DNA of 64,000 nt from positions 1-64,000 of the forward strand of contig CAZWVA010000005.1 in the NCBI GenBank assembly GCA_964636885.1, read 5' to 3'. Positions 53,243 to 62,289 of the stretch are shown piece by piece. Position 1 is the first letter of the stretch, and each line of letters begins with the position of its first letter. A program made the position numbers and the translations under genes. This DNA comes from CAZWVA01 sp964636885 (lineage in GTDB: Bacteria; Desulfobacterota_D; UBA1144; Nemesobacterales; CSP1-2). Below the pieces are notes generated by a model that searched no databases, was not told the origin of the DNA, and saw only the letters and a program-made list of their open reading frames with translations.

Positions 53243-53366
53243 TTTTATTCTCCTCCTTCTTCTTGTATTTATGGAGTGTTAGCAGAAGCTATACCAAACA
53301 TAATCAAACATCCCCGAATATGGTATTTGACCGAGATTACAAAATCAATTCCCATGCCAAATACCA

Positions 53367-53792
53367 TCATCCCCTTGGCAGTGAGATCACCTCGACCTTT
53401 ACCCTCGCCAGGCCGTTTTCTATCATTCCAATGGATCTTGCGGCTGCGTAGGATAGATCTATCGTGCGTCCTTTTACATATGGACCACGGTCGCTTATGT
53501 TTACTATAACGTCTTTTCCGTTTTTTAGGTTGGTAACCCTAACCCTTGTTCCTAGGGGCAGGCTTTTATGAGCTGCCGTGTACTCGTGCATGTTAAAGTG
53601 CCTACCGCTTGCCGTTTTCCTGCCGTGAAAGCCCCTTCCATACCATGAAGCGACCCCTATATTGGGATGATTTCTGAGTGCCCCATCCCTTTTTGTGAAA
53701 GCGCTTTTTCCGTAGGCGGAGACGCAGGGGATAGCAAGTGTAAGGACGAGTAGGGCTACGTAAGGTAAAATCGCCTTTGCCAGTTTCTTCAT
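53367..53792 (-). CDS. rlpA: RlpA-like septal ring lytic transglycosylase family protein
   Basis: 141 residues: signal peptide (about 1-28) and a double-psi beta-barrel with GVASWYGRGFHGRKTASGR, then NMHEYTAAHKSLPLGTRVRV, NISDRGPYVKGRTIDLS and the closing VKVEVISLP. There is no SPOR domain, so it is a short RlpA. Likely acts on denuded glycan strands or binds peptidoglycan. It is downstream of the sigma-54-controlled LysM gene, separated by a strong hairpin. Confidence 0.9.
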   Translation of the reverse strand: MKKLAKAILPYVALLVLTLAIPCVSAYGKSAFTKRDGALRNHPNIGVASWYGRGFHGRKTASGRHFNMHEYTAAHKSLPLGTRVRVTNLKNGKDVIVNISDRGPYVKGRTIDLSYAAARSIGMIENGLARVKVEVISLPRG

Positions 53793-53841
53793 GACCCCTC
53801 CTTTCCTGTTCTGTGTGTGCTTTCTCGTTCTACTTACGGTT

Positions 53842-53873
53842 AACCGTTGTGGCCGTAAGAGGCCACAACGGTT
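53842..53873. repeat. Perfect 13-bp hairpin between LysM gene and rlpA
   Basis: AACCGTTGTGGCC (53842-53854) pairs with GGCCACAACGGTT (53861-53873), loop GTAAGA. No T-tract follows on either strand, so it may protect the 3' end of the LysM transcript or attenuate read-through to rlpA. Confidence 0.7.
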
Positions 53874-53942
53874 TCTGCTGAGGAAGGACGGTGAAAATAT
53901 AAGGGAAGGCGTTTAAAAGATGCTTTCCCCCTTTATTGGCCT

Positions 53943-54410
53943 TTATCGGCTGTTTTCGGGTGTGCTTTCCACACCACCCATATCAGGGGCCTTTTCCTCT
54001 TTAGGCTCGTTGGACTTGTCTCCCTCTTCGGAGGGGATCTCTAGGTGTTGTCCAACGTAGATTCTATCCGGATTCTCTATATTATTCGCCTCGGCTATTA
54101 TGGTCCATTTCTCCTGAGAACCGAGGAACTCCTCTGCGATCTTGGCCAGTGTATCTCCTTCTTTAACTACGTATTCTTCCTTTCCGGTGATCTCGGCTCC
54201 ACTTTCCTCTTCCCTCCCCTTGGTAGGGATCTCGCTTTCGTTCTCTTGGATGCCTTGTGGGTGTTTTTCTACGCTTCTAACCTCTGTATCCTGTTTCGTA
54301 TTCTGTTCCATCTTTTCATCTGTTTGGGTATCCTGGGATAAAGCAAAGGAACCCACTCCGATAAAGGTAAACCCTGATGCTATCAGTATGGATAAAACCA
54401 GTCTTTTCAT
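53943..54410 (-). CDS. LysM peptidoglycan-binding protein under a sigma-54 promoter
   Basis: 155 residues: signal peptide (1-24), an acidic Glu/Thr/Lys-rich disordered stretch (25-78), then one LysM domain (EYVVKEGDTLAKIAEEFLGS then NNIENPDRIYVGQHLEIPS, about 80-130) and an acidic tail. LysM with the KWTIIAEANN insert resembles YgaU/XkdP-type modules. GGAGGTAAG before the ATG. The -24/-12 promoter at 54469-54454 would start transcription about 30 bases upstream. Confidence 0.85.
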   Translation of the reverse strand: MKRLVLSILIASGFTFIGVGSFALSQDTQTDEKMEQNTKQDTEVRSVEKHPQGIQENESEIPTKGREEESGAEITGKEEYVVKEGDTLAKIAEEFLGSQEKWTIIAEANNIENPDRIYVGQHLEIPSEEGDKSNEPKEEKAPDMGGVESTPENSR

Positions 54411-54453
54411 TGTGTCTTACCTCCTTGCCGAGGGGTTTTGCTTCGGTATTATT

Positions 54454-54469
54454 CGCAATATCCGTGCCA
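54454..54469 (-). promoter_or_regulatory. Sigma-54 (-24/-12) promoter of the LysM gene
   Basis: On the minus strand TGGCAC-GGATA-TTGCG, preceded by TT, with ten bases between GG and GC. It lies 44 bases before the gene start. Confidence 0.8.
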
Positions 54470-54567
54470 AAGGCGTTTTAATCCCAAGTATCAAGCGTTT
54501 ATAGGTGGTTATGATGGAGAAAGGCGCATTCAGGAGGGATGAAAGCGCCTTTAACTGTGAGATAATA

Positions 54568-54595
54568 CACAATGGACACTGTGGAAATCCGCACA
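54568..54595. promoter_or_regulatory. Enhancer (UAS) site A, tandem dyad
   Basis: CACA-N8-TGTG-N8-CACA, 98 bases upstream of the LysM -24 box. It matches site B in 20 of 28 aligned bases, including ACTGTG and the spacing. Confidence 0.65.
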
Positions 54596-54604
54596 AGGAG
54601 ATCG

Positions 54605-54844
54605 TTAAAGCCCCTGTTTGGGATCTTTGTGTATGTCGTTATCTATTTTCCTTATGGACCCTATACGCCAGCCCTTTACCTCGACCTCCAATACGTCACC
54701 TTCCCTAATATCTGTGAGCAGTTTTATATTGTCGTTAGTCTCCACTATGATCTCCGATCTCTCCCCGTTTTTATCTTTCACCCGGATTAATCCCGCTAAT
54801 CGGTCTACCTGAATGACCTCGTATATGACTCTTGAGAAAACCAT
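54605..54844 (-). CDS. Small beta-rich protein, function unknown
   Basis: 79 residues, no signal peptide. It is predicted all-beta with alternating charged and hydrophobic residues (VIYEVIQVDRLAGLIRVKDK, EGDVLEVEVKGWRIGSIRKI), reminiscent of small OB/SH3-like barrels. The start reads GGAAGGGTTAAA-ATG. First of the minus-strand run; it ends nine bases before enhancer site A. Not recognised as a named family. Confidence 0.55.
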   Translation of the reverse strand: MVFSRVIYEVIQVDRLAGLIRVKDKNGERSEIIVETNDNIKLLTDIREGDVLEVEVKGWRIGSIRKIDNDIHKDPKQGL

Positions 54845-55106
54845 TTTAACCCTTCCTCCAGATTTATAAGAATAGAAGCCGCCTAAATGCGCTTCTCTAC
54901 TTAGACTTAAATAGGTCTCTATCTGGTCTTAAAAGAGGCCTGGGTAGATGTTTAGAAGTCTAGAGATCTATTTGCTAATCCCCGTGCTTAGAATTGCAAT
55001 ATATATACCAGCGGATTCCTGTCTACCGATCTTCAATGTTTGTAAGAGATTGTATGTATGGTTTTCCTGGAAAGGAGAGAGGAATGGGCGTTTCTGTGTA
55101 ATAGTA

Positions 55107-55134
55107 CACTGTAGGGACTGTGTAAATTTGCACA
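55107..55134. promoter_or_regulatory. Enhancer (UAS) site B, tandem dyad
   Basis: CACT-N8-TGTG-N8-CACA. The right half TGTGTAAATTTGCACA is nearly a perfect palindrome. It ends 93 bases before the -24 box of the kinase promoter. Confidence 0.65.
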
Positions 55135-55227
55135 CCTTTAGCTGAGGGCTTAAGCTCGTTTCTCCATATCTAACCTCTATTATAGAAAAAAGAGCCCGTA
55201 TTCTCAGGTTTTTATCGTCTTTCCACT

Positions 55228-55243
55228 TGGCACAGGATTTGCA
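55228..55243 (+). promoter_or_regulatory. Sigma-54 (-24/-12) promoter of the kinase/activator operon
   Basis: TGGCAC-AGGAT-TTGCA, a full consensus match with ten bases between GG and GC. Transcription would start near 55254, before both candidate starts of the kinase gene. Confidence 0.85.
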
Positions 55244-55358
55244 AAGGTCGGATTGAAAGACCCATTAGGGCTCCGGTATGCTTTGTATGGAAAAAACGGG
55301 TACAATTTTTAACGGGTTTAGTAGGATTCCTTATAGTTTTAAGGAGGGGTTTTTTCCA

Positions 55359-56636
55359 TTGAAGCTCACGAAGCAGATCACACTGGGATATGCGTTAATG
55401 CTATTTCTCATGATACTGATAAGCGGGTTTTCCGTATACAGCATATATAGACTCGATAGGGACGCATCGAATATAAAAGGGAGGTATGAGACACTATCTA
55501 GCCTCATATCACACCGTCAGTCCCAGTCAGGGTCTCGGGAATATTTCAGCGACGATATGCTGGCCGAGGCCATAAGGATAGCGGGTGAGCAGGTGAAATA
55601 CACATATATAACCATCTCCACTGTGGTGGGGATAGTTCTTCTCTTTGGGGGAATCCTGACATTTATAGTTCCAAAGGTGATTACAAGGCCTATACTCCGT
55701 CTGGTTGATGCCACAAAAAAGGTCGCATCTGGAAACTTCTCATACAGGGTAGAGGACCTAAACGGCAGTAGCGAGATCTCCATGCTTACACAGGCCTTCA
55801 ACAATATGCTTGAGAGCATCGAGTACCACGAAAGGGAGCTTGAGAAGAAAAACGCCGAGAATTTAAAGCTCCTTGAAAAGATGAAGAGGTTTAACGAGGT
55901 GCTCGAAACCAGGATAGAAGAGGCGACAAGGGAGATAAGAGAGAAACAGGAGGAACTGATTAAAGCCGAGAGACTCGCCACTATAGGGGAACTCGCAACG
56001 GGTATCGCCCATGAGATAAGGAATCCACTATCGGGAATGGCAATAGCCCTTGAGCTCATGAAGGACGAGACCACTAACCCGGAGCATAAGCAGACGATCT
56101 CGGACATCCTAAAGGAGTTGGCCCGACTGGAGCGCATCATAGGGGAGCTTCTTCAACTCGGCCATCCGAAGAGCCTGAATCTGATCGAGTGCGATCCAAA
56201 TGAGATCGTGGAAACCGCCCTTAATCTCATAAGCCTAAAGGCCAAGGAAAAGGGGATCTCCATTGAAAAGAGACTCGAATGCAAGGAGCGCTTTCAGGTG
56301 GATCCTGAACAGATAGAACAGGTGCTTTTAAACCTTCTAATCAATGGAATCGAAGCGATCGACGGATCCTCTCCCGGAAGGATAACCATCGAGACCGGAA
56401 GTTCAGATGGCGAGGTGCAGATAAGGATTTCGGATACGGGGTGCGGTTTCTCCCAAGAAAACAAGGAAAGGATCTTTCAGCCGTTTTTTTCAACAAAAGA
56501 ACACGGAACCGGTCTTGGTCTTGCCATCTCCAGGAGGATCGTTGAAACGCATAAGGGTAGGATCCTTATCTCAAGTGAAGAGGGAAAGGGGGCCACTTTT
56601 ACAGTTGTGATCCCCACCAACTTAACGGGTGAATAG
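55359..56636 (+). CDS. Membrane sensor histidine kinase
   Basis: About 425 residues: TM1 (8-30), a short periplasmic loop of about 45 residues, TM2 (about 85-112), HAMP (about 112-165), coiled coil (165-215), then HisKA with the phospho-acceptor His in GIAHEIRNPLSGM (about 226) and HATPase with N box NLLINGIEAIDG, G1 DTGCGF and G2 GTGLGLAISRRIVE. TTG 55359 (MKLTKQITLGYA) follows AAGGAGG by 11 bases and removes a non-homologous leader; ATG 55278 is the alternative. The NtrB-like kinase core fits its neighbour, the NtrC-like activator. The tiny sensor loop suggests it senses membrane state or a partner protein. Confidence 0.92.
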   Translation: MKLTKQITLGYALMLFLMILISGFSVYSIYRLDRDASNIKGRYETLSSLISHRQSQSGSREYFSDDMLAEAIRIAGEQVKYTYITISTVVGIVLLFGGILTFIVPKVITRPILRLVDATKKVASGNFSYRVEDLNGSSEISMLTQAFNNMLESIEYHERELEKKNAENLKLLEKMKRFNEVLETRIEEATREIREKQEELIKAERLATIGELATGIAHEIRNPLSGMAIALELMKDETTNPEHKQTISDILKELARLERIIGELLQLGHPKSLNLIECDPNEIVETALNLISLKAKEKGISIEKRLECKERFQVDPEQIEQVLLNLLINGIEAIDGSSPGRITIETGSSDGEVQIRISDTGCGFSQENKERIFQPFFSTKEHGTGLGLAISRRIVETHKGRILISSEEGKGATFTVVIPTNLTGE

Positions 56637-56703
56637 GGGCTTAAATCCGCTTTTGAGAGCGGGCTATTTTAATCGGGCAATCATAAGAGAGGTTATGTGA
56701 GAG

Positions 56704-58086
56704 ATGAGTCCACTTATCCTTATCATAGACGATGAAAGACTCCTTGCCAAACAGTTGGAGAAGGCGCTTTCCCAAGAGGGGTATAGCGTGATCTCCGCCT
56801 TTACTGGAAAGGACGGGATTGAAATCGCTACCAGGGAAAACCCGGATGTGATTCTCCTCGACCTGAGGCTCCCGGACGTGGGAGGTCTCGAGGTCCTTAA
56901 AAGCATAAGCAACCTGGAGCCTATGCCTACCACTATAATGATGACGGCTCATGGGAGCGTTGAAGTAGCCGTGTCTGCGATAAAGTCGGGTGCTTATGAC
57001 TTTATAGAGAAACCCTTTCCCCTTGACAAGTTGAAAATCAGGGTACGAAATGCCCTTAGCACCGTTGAGCTTAAAAGCAGCCTGAGTGCGGCAACGATGG
57101 CGGAGCAGGGAAAATACGGGTTTAATTCCCTTATAGGGGTGAGTGAGCCCATTAGAGAGATCATACAACTATTCCAGAAGCTGGCCGATGCCGATCCCAA
57201 AACCATTTTTATAACCGGAGAGAGCGGAACGGGAAAGGGGCTTGCCGCAAAGATCCTCCACTTTAATGGGGTGAGGGCGGAAAAGCCATTTATAGAGCTA
57301 AACTGTGCCGCCATACCAGAAACCCTTCTAGAAAGCGAGCTTTTCGGATACGAGGCTGGAGCCTTTACAGACGCAAAGAAGATGAAGAAGGGGATTTTTG
57401 AGATTGCGGACAAGGGAACCATATTTCTCGATGAGATCGGGGATATGAGCCTTTCCCTTCAGGCAAAGCTTGTAAAGGTGATAGAGGAGAGGACGTTTAG
57501 AAGAATAGGGGGAACCAGGGATATAAGCGTCGATGTAAGGGTGATTGCCGCAACAAACCAGGATATCAAGGAGCGCATAGGTAAGAAGCTCTTCCGGGAG
57601 GATCTCTACCATCGCCTGAACGTTATAAGCTTTAAGATGCCACCACTAAGGGAGAGGAAGGAAGACGTTCCTGTTCTTACCGATTACTTTGTTGATTATT
57701 TTAATAACGAGCTTCATAAAAAGATAACCGTTATTCCAGAGGAGGTAAGAGAGGCCTTCCTCAACTACAACTGGCCGGGAAACGTCAGGGAACTGAGGAG
57801 TACAATAGAGAGGGCGGTGCTTCTAAGCGATGGTGAGAGACTAAATCCGAGGTATATCAGGCTTGAAGACGTGGGCGGAAACGGCTCCATAAAGATCGAG
57901 AGATCCGATAACAAGATGGTTCTTGAAATCCCACTCGAAGAGCTATCCCTGACCAGGGTTGAAGAGGAGGTTATAAAAGAGGCCTTGGACCTCAACGAAT
58001 GGAATCAAACGAGAACCGCCGAGATGCTCGGAATCACGAGGGAGGTTCTGAGATACAGGATGAAAAAGATGGGGTTACTGGATTAA
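56704..58086 (+). CDS. Sigma-54-dependent response regulator (NtrC family)
   Basis: 460 residues. Receiver (1-120) with the acidic pair IIDDE and phospho-acceptor Asp in VILLDLRLPD (about 53). AAA+ domain (about 140-375) with Walker A TGESGTGKG, sigma-54-contact loop GAFTDA (variant of GAFTGA, last Gly to Asp), Walker B GTIFLDEIGDM and the NWPGNVRELRS sensor motif. C-terminal Fis-type HTH (WNQTRTAEMLGITREVLRYR). It follows the kinase by 67 bases. Predicted to bind the CACA-N8-TGTG-N8-CACA sites at 54568, 55107 and 51425, and so to activate its own operon. Confidence 0.94.
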   Translation: MSPLILIIDDERLLAKQLEKALSQEGYSVISAFTGKDGIEIATRENPDVILLDLRLPDVGGLEVLKSISNLEPMPTTIMMTAHGSVEVAVSAIKSGAYDFIEKPFPLDKLKIRVRNALSTVELKSSLSAATMAEQGKYGFNSLIGVSEPIREIIQLFQKLADADPKTIFITGESGTGKGLAAKILHFNGVRAEKPFIELNCAAIPETLLESELFGYEAGAFTDAKKMKKGIFEIADKGTIFLDEIGDMSLSLQAKLVKVIEERTFRRIGGTRDISVDVRVIAATNQDIKERIGKKLFREDLYHRLNVISFKMPPLRERKEDVPVLTDYFVDYFNNELHKKITVIPEEVREAFLNYNWPGNVRELRSTIERAVLLSDGERLNPRYIRLEDVGGNGSIKIERSDNKMVLEIPLEELSLTRVEEEVIKEALDLNEWNQTRTAEMLGITREVLRYRMKKMGLLD

Positions 58087-58110
58087 AGCAACCCATTAGT
58101 TCTCGGGCCG

Positions 58111-60426
58111 TTATCTGGGCCTTACAGAAAGGAGAACGGCGCAGATAGCCGCGATTAGATACGACGCACCGCCCGCCAGGGTTGCGAACGTAAAGCCGAG
58201 TCCGACCCCTATTATGACCGCCGAGATGGAACCGAAAACCGAAGTGATCCCATTTAATCCCCAGTAAAAGGGAACCCCCGTTCTTAGCAGATTCCCCACG
58301 ATCCTTATGCCGAGAGGGAAGGGGATTCCCATTAGGACCCCAAGTGGGAGGAGCAGGACGAATGTGATGGCGATCCTCGTTTCAACCGAAAAGGGGAGTA
58401 GAACCGGGATCAGATGGGGTAAGACCGCCGCATAGGTTATTGAGATAAGGGATATGAGTAGACACACCACAAGGATACGGATTGGTATTGCCTCTTCTTT
58501 GAATCCGCCGCTTAGTAGGCTCCCTATCCCGCCCGACAGGAGAAAGGAAAATAGTATTACGGACAGGGTAAAGATGGGATGCCCCAAAAGCAGGATGAAC
58601 TTCTGGAGCACGGATATCTCTACAAACATAAACCCGAGCCCAAGGGCTATAAAGTAGATTAATAGAACCGCATCCCTCCTCTTTTCTATCTCACCGCTAT
58701 GAGAGGTAGAGAGAGCTATGAATAGAAGTGTGGCAACGGCGGGTATAATGAGGAGCCTCACTAGGTACCCCGGGACCCCGTAGGGCTTTTCGTTTGCGAA
58801 ATAAAATGGGCTATCGTCACTAACGGGGTCTACCTTCTGGTCAAAATGGGAATAGAACCCGGCTGGAGAGATCTTACCGCTAAATAGCTCCCTATAGGGG
58901 GATAAGGACGTAACGTAGGGGATGTGAATCGGGGTGTATCCTTTAGAGAGGTTTCTTATCTTAAGCCCTTCCTCTTCTGTAAAGGGCGTCCTTTTCAGCA
59001 TGAAGATCATCTGACTCGGATCGCCCTTTATCGGATTATTCCCAAGAAGGATCGCCATGTGGTCTCCGACCTCTTCTACAGGGATTCCGTATCCCTTCAT
59101 CATGGAGACAGAATTCGAGACCAATCTCGGGACATCAACAGGCCACCTTATAAAGACGAGAAGTCCGCTGTCCTTTAGGTGTTCAAAGTACTCGTGAAAA
59201 GCCTCTACCGTGTATAGGTAGTTTTCCGAAAGGGCGAGCCCACCGGATGAGACGGATGCCCATGAGTCGACAAAGCTAAGGGATATGAGGTCGTATTTCT
59301 CCTTAGACCTGCTTATGAAATTACGCCCCTCGTCCAATACGAGGTTTACGTTGTGGTTATTGTAGATGTTTCCCGCCTTCTCCCTGTAGTGTCTTACGAA
59401 ATCTACTATTATGGGGTTAAGCTCTACGGCGGTTACCCGTTGACTCCCAGAAACCAGCGCAAGGAGAACGTCCACCCCTCCTCCGGGACCTATTATGAGG
59501 GCATTTGGCCCTCTTACAAGTTGAAACGGGAGATACCTGAACCAACCTTTCGCCTCTTCCCTTATACTTTCCACCCTCCCGTCCCAGCTGACAATGTTTG
59601 TCCACGCATCCGAGTCTATGTAGATTCTAGCTATATGGGGCGGTTCCACCCCCTCTATGCCGTCTATCCTCGAATAGGAGTTCCACCTTGTAAAGACTAT
59701 ATGGAGCCTGGGGTCGGATTCCATGTGTTTGTAGAGCCCCTTCTCCGGTGCGTTTCTAATCGTGAGTATCCCGAATTTGCCGTTAAGGATTATAAGGAGA
59801 GAAATGGCGAGTATGGAAGAGATCCCCAAGAGGAAGGTCTTTCTCCTCCAGAAATCCATCCTGTGTGTGGAAAATGCGAGTGAGGCCATCCCAGCAAGGG
59901 CCCCTATGAAGAGGGCGGTTGATTCCCCTCCCAGTAGTCCAAGGATGAGTGTTATCCCAAGTGCCCCTGTAGAGGCTCCGATTAGATCTGCAAAGTATAG
60001 TTTTCCCGTAATCTCCCTAAAGGTATCAAACGCCTGGGCAAGCGTGATGCCTGCGAAGAAAAAGGGGATAAGGGATGTAATGAAATAGAGGTAGAGATAT
60101 CTCGGTGTGGCGGGAAGTATGGTGGTTATCCAAAGGAATACGGGAATAGAGAATGAAAATAGAAGAGATGCCGCAGCGAGTGGGTCATGGATCGGTTTGA
60201 GAATTCCCTTCTCCTTAAGGATGTGAAGGAAGAATCCTCCGAGTCCCCACCCAAAGAGGGCAACGGAGATCGCGATAAAGGCGTAGTGATACCATATCGT
60301 TGCCGAAAATATGCGGGTGAGTGTGACCTCTAGCATGAGTCCCGATGAGGAGGTTAAAAAGACTCCGAGAAGCAACAAGGGTTGGGAGATTCCCACACCG
60401 TTCTTTGATGCGCTTTCATCCAGCAT
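58111..60426 (-). CDS. Membrane protein with spermidine-synthase-like (PABS) domain
   Basis: 771 residues: seven or eight TM helices (about 10-235), a soluble SAM-type Rossmann domain (about 250-480) with ALIIGPGGGVDVLLAL, VTAVELNPIIVDFVRHY and ISLSFVDSWASVSSGG, then six more TM helices (545-770). This matches the widespread fused spermidine synthase-like/MFS-type membrane proteins. The substrate is unknown; true aminopropyl transfer is not shown. Convergent with the sigma-54 activator gene (24 bases apart). Confidence 0.85.
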   Translation of the reverse strand: MLDESASKNGVGISQPLLLLGVFLTSSSGLMLEVTLTRIFSATIWYHYAFIAISVALFGWGLGGFFLHILKEKGILKPIHDPLAAASLLFSFSIPVFLWITTILPATPRYLYLYFITSLIPFFFAGITLAQAFDTFREITGKLYFADLIGASTGALGITLILGLLGGESTALFIGALAGMASLAFSTHRMDFWRRKTFLLGISSILAISLLIILNGKFGILTIRNAPEKGLYKHMESDPRLHIVFTRWNSYSRIDGIEGVEPPHIARIYIDSDAWTNIVSWDGRVESIREEAKGWFRYLPFQLVRGPNALIIGPGGGVDVLLALVSGSQRVTAVELNPIIVDFVRHYREKAGNIYNNHNVNLVLDEGRNFISRSKEKYDLISLSFVDSWASVSSGGLALSENYLYTVEAFHEYFEHLKDSGLLVFIRWPVDVPRLVSNSVSMMKGYGIPVEEVGDHMAILLGNNPIKGDPSQMIFMLKRTPFTEEEGLKIRNLSKGYTPIHIPYVTSLSPYRELFSGKISPAGFYSHFDQKVDPVSDDSPFYFANEKPYGVPGYLVRLLIIPAVATLLFIALSTSHSGEIEKRRDAVLLIYFIALGLGFMFVEISVLQKFILLLGHPIFTLSVILFSFLLSGGIGSLLSGGFKEEAIPIRILVVCLLISLISITYAAVLPHLIPVLLPFSVETRIAITFVLLLPLGVLMGIPFPLGIRIVGNLLRTGVPFYWGLNGITSVFGSISAVIIGVGLGFTFATLAGGASYLIAAICAVLLSVRPR

Positions 60427-61042
60427 TATAGAGAGCTTTTTAACTCGTGATCCAACAGCCCGTATATCCTATGCAGGGTATGGGTTTTAGTCAAGGATGA
60501 ACATTATGTAGCTGATGTTATGCACTTATAGGATAGGGGACAATATTTTGTGCCAATAACTAAAGTTGTCATTCCCGCAGGTTTGTAGCGGGAACCCAAA
60601 GTGTTTATAGGTACCCGATTAATACATTCGGGTATGACAGTGGTGGGAATGCTCGATAAAACTTGTCCACACATGCTTTTAGTGGGAACATTAGGGCATG
60701 ACAAAGCGTAGAATATGCGTACGTAAGTTACACAGTGTAGTTGCAAAATAGCTTCAGGCATGGCCGCTCTCTAAATCATATAACTTGGCTTCAAGTGGAA
60801 AAACTTGTAGCGTTTAAATGTCAGAAGGAATTCTATCGAGGCATACTGGCGAGTTCGACGGCCTAACTAAAAGGGAGATGGCCAGGTTTATACAGTTTGA
60901 CAGTGGCTAAGAGTAACTCCCGTACGAAAGTTGCCTAATCAGTTTTTCTGCCAAGCACTTTCGAGGACCATCCAATGTATTGATTATACGGAGTTTCTCC
61001 GTTTATATAGAACTCGATTAATTAAACTCCAAAAATCCGTTT
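60427..61042. other. 616-base gene-free region with decayed repeats
   Basis: No convincing gene. It contains GTCATTCCCGC, TAGCGGGAACCC, GGGTATGACAGTGG and GGGCATGACAAAG, remnants of a GTCATTCCCGC-type interspersed repeat. Frames open across it give low-complexity translations typical of such repeats. Confidence 0.5.
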
Positions 61043-62185
61043 CTAATACCTCGGCATGAGTGGGTCGTAGTTCACGGCCCAGGCGTCTATTCCGCCCTTT
61101 AGGCTTTTAACCTTCTTGAATCCGAGGTTCCTAAGGAAGGTCGTTGCCCTAAGGCTCCTTACTCCGTGATGGCAGTGGACTACGATCTCATCAGCCGTAT
61201 CCAGTTCGTTTACCCTCGATTGCAACTCGCTAAGGGGAATGAGTTTTGAACCCTCGAGGTGGCATATCTCGTATTCTCCGGGTTCCCTCACGTCCAGTAT
61301 GACTATGTCCTTTCTCTTCTGTAGAAGGTCGTAGAACTCGTCCACGGTGATCTCAAGATCGGCACCATCCAGGGTCTCCTCTCCACGCCCAAGCCCACAG
61401 AACTCCTCGTAGTCAATGAGTCCCGTGATCTTCGGGTCCTCACCGCATATAGGACAGTTGGGGTCCTTGCGGAGCTTTAGTTCCCTTACCTTCATCTCCA
61501 TTACGTCGATAAAGAGGAGTTTTCCGATTAGGGGACTTCCCGTTCCCAGTATGAGCTTTATCGCCTCGGCGGCCTGCATAGTCCCTATTATACCGGGAAG
61601 AATCCCGAGAACCCCTCCCTCTGCACAACTCGGAACCATTCCGGGAGGGGGAGGCTCTGGGTAGAGGCAACGGTAGCAGGGTCCCCTCATCGCATCAAAG
61701 ACGCTTACCTGCCCCTCGAACCGGAATATGCTTCCATAGACGTTGGGCTTCCCGAGGAGGACGCAGGAATCGTTCACGAGGTAGCGGGTAGCGAAGTTGT
61801 CCGTGCCGTCAACTATGACGTCATATCTCTTTATGATATCCAGGGCGTTTTCAGAGGTGAGTTTGGTGTTATAGGTTTCGACCTCTACGTCTGAATTTAT
61901 CTCATGGATCCTTTCCTTTGCGGACTCGACCTTGAGCTTTCCTACCCTGGCCTCGCTGTGGATTATCTGCCTCTGGAGGTTGCTGAAATCCACAACGTCA
62001 AAATCAACTATGCCGATGCGCCCTATGCCGGCGGCCGCGAGATAGAGGGCAAGGGGCGACCCAAGCCCGCCCGCACCTATACACAGCACGCTTGAAGATG
62101 CGAGCTTTTCCTGTCCTCTTACCCCTACTTCGGGCATGATGAGGTGTCTGCTGTAACGGGTGATCTGCTGGTTTGTAAGACCCAT
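61043..62185 (-). CDS. moeB: MoeB/ThiF-type adenylyltransferase with C-terminal rhodanese
   Basis: 380 residues. E1-like domain: GAGGLGSPLALYLAAAGIGR (ATP loop, about 37-56), DFSNLQRQIIH, VDGTDNFATRYLVNDSC, GPCYRCLYPEPPPPGMVPSC and the zinc Cys (with CPICG, about 245). Rhodanese domain from about 275 with the active-site Cys in VVHCHHGVRSLRAT (about 338). It activates the C-terminus of a ubiquitin-like sulphur carrier (MoaD/ThiS type) for molybdopterin or thiamin/cysteine synthesis. No carrier gene is in the window, so the pathway is open. Confidence 0.88.
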   Translation of the reverse strand: MGLTNQQITRYSRHLIMPEVGVRGQEKLASSSVLCIGAGGLGSPLALYLAAAGIGRIGIVDFDVVDFSNLQRQIIHSEARVGKLKVESAKERIHEINSDVEVETYNTKLTSENALDIIKRYDVIVDGTDNFATRYLVNDSCVLLGKPNVYGSIFRFEGQVSVFDAMRGPCYRCLYPEPPPPGMVPSCAEGGVLGILPGIIGTMQAAEAIKLILGTGSPLIGKLLFIDVMEMKVRELKLRKDPNCPICGEDPKITGLIDYEEFCGLGRGEETLDGADLEITVDEFYDLLQKRKDIVILDVREPGEYEICHLEGSKLIPLSELQSRVNELDTADEIVVHCHHGVRSLRATTFLRNLGFKKVKSLKGGIDAWAVNYDPLMPRY

Positions 62186-62289
62186 GGCCTATTCCCTTCC
62201 TTTTGCAGAGTCGATTAAATTAAAAATGTTAATATAAAATCTCCGAATTTTCAAATCCCACTTAGACGACATCCACGTTCCAAGTACGG

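Larger units (their letters stand above)
54845..55277. other. Divergent regulatory region, no gene
   Basis: Contains enhancer site B and the sigma-54 promoter of the kinase operon listed separately. No supported coding frame in the rest. Confidence 0.7.

Noticed and set aside
53352..53367. Sigma-54-like TGGCAT-N5-TTGAT on the minus strand before the exported protein at 52889
   Set aside because: The -12 GC is GA, and no CACA/TGTG dyad lies 90-100 bases upstream, unlike the three accepted promoters.
55517..56140. 207-codon antisense frame inside the histidine kinase gene
   Set aside because: Ser-rich low-complexity shadow of the coiled-coil and HisKA coding region.
60504..60761. 85-codon frame on the minus strand
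   Set aside because: Translation is that of a decayed GTCATTCCCGC-type repeat; no ribosome-binding site and no protein-like composition.
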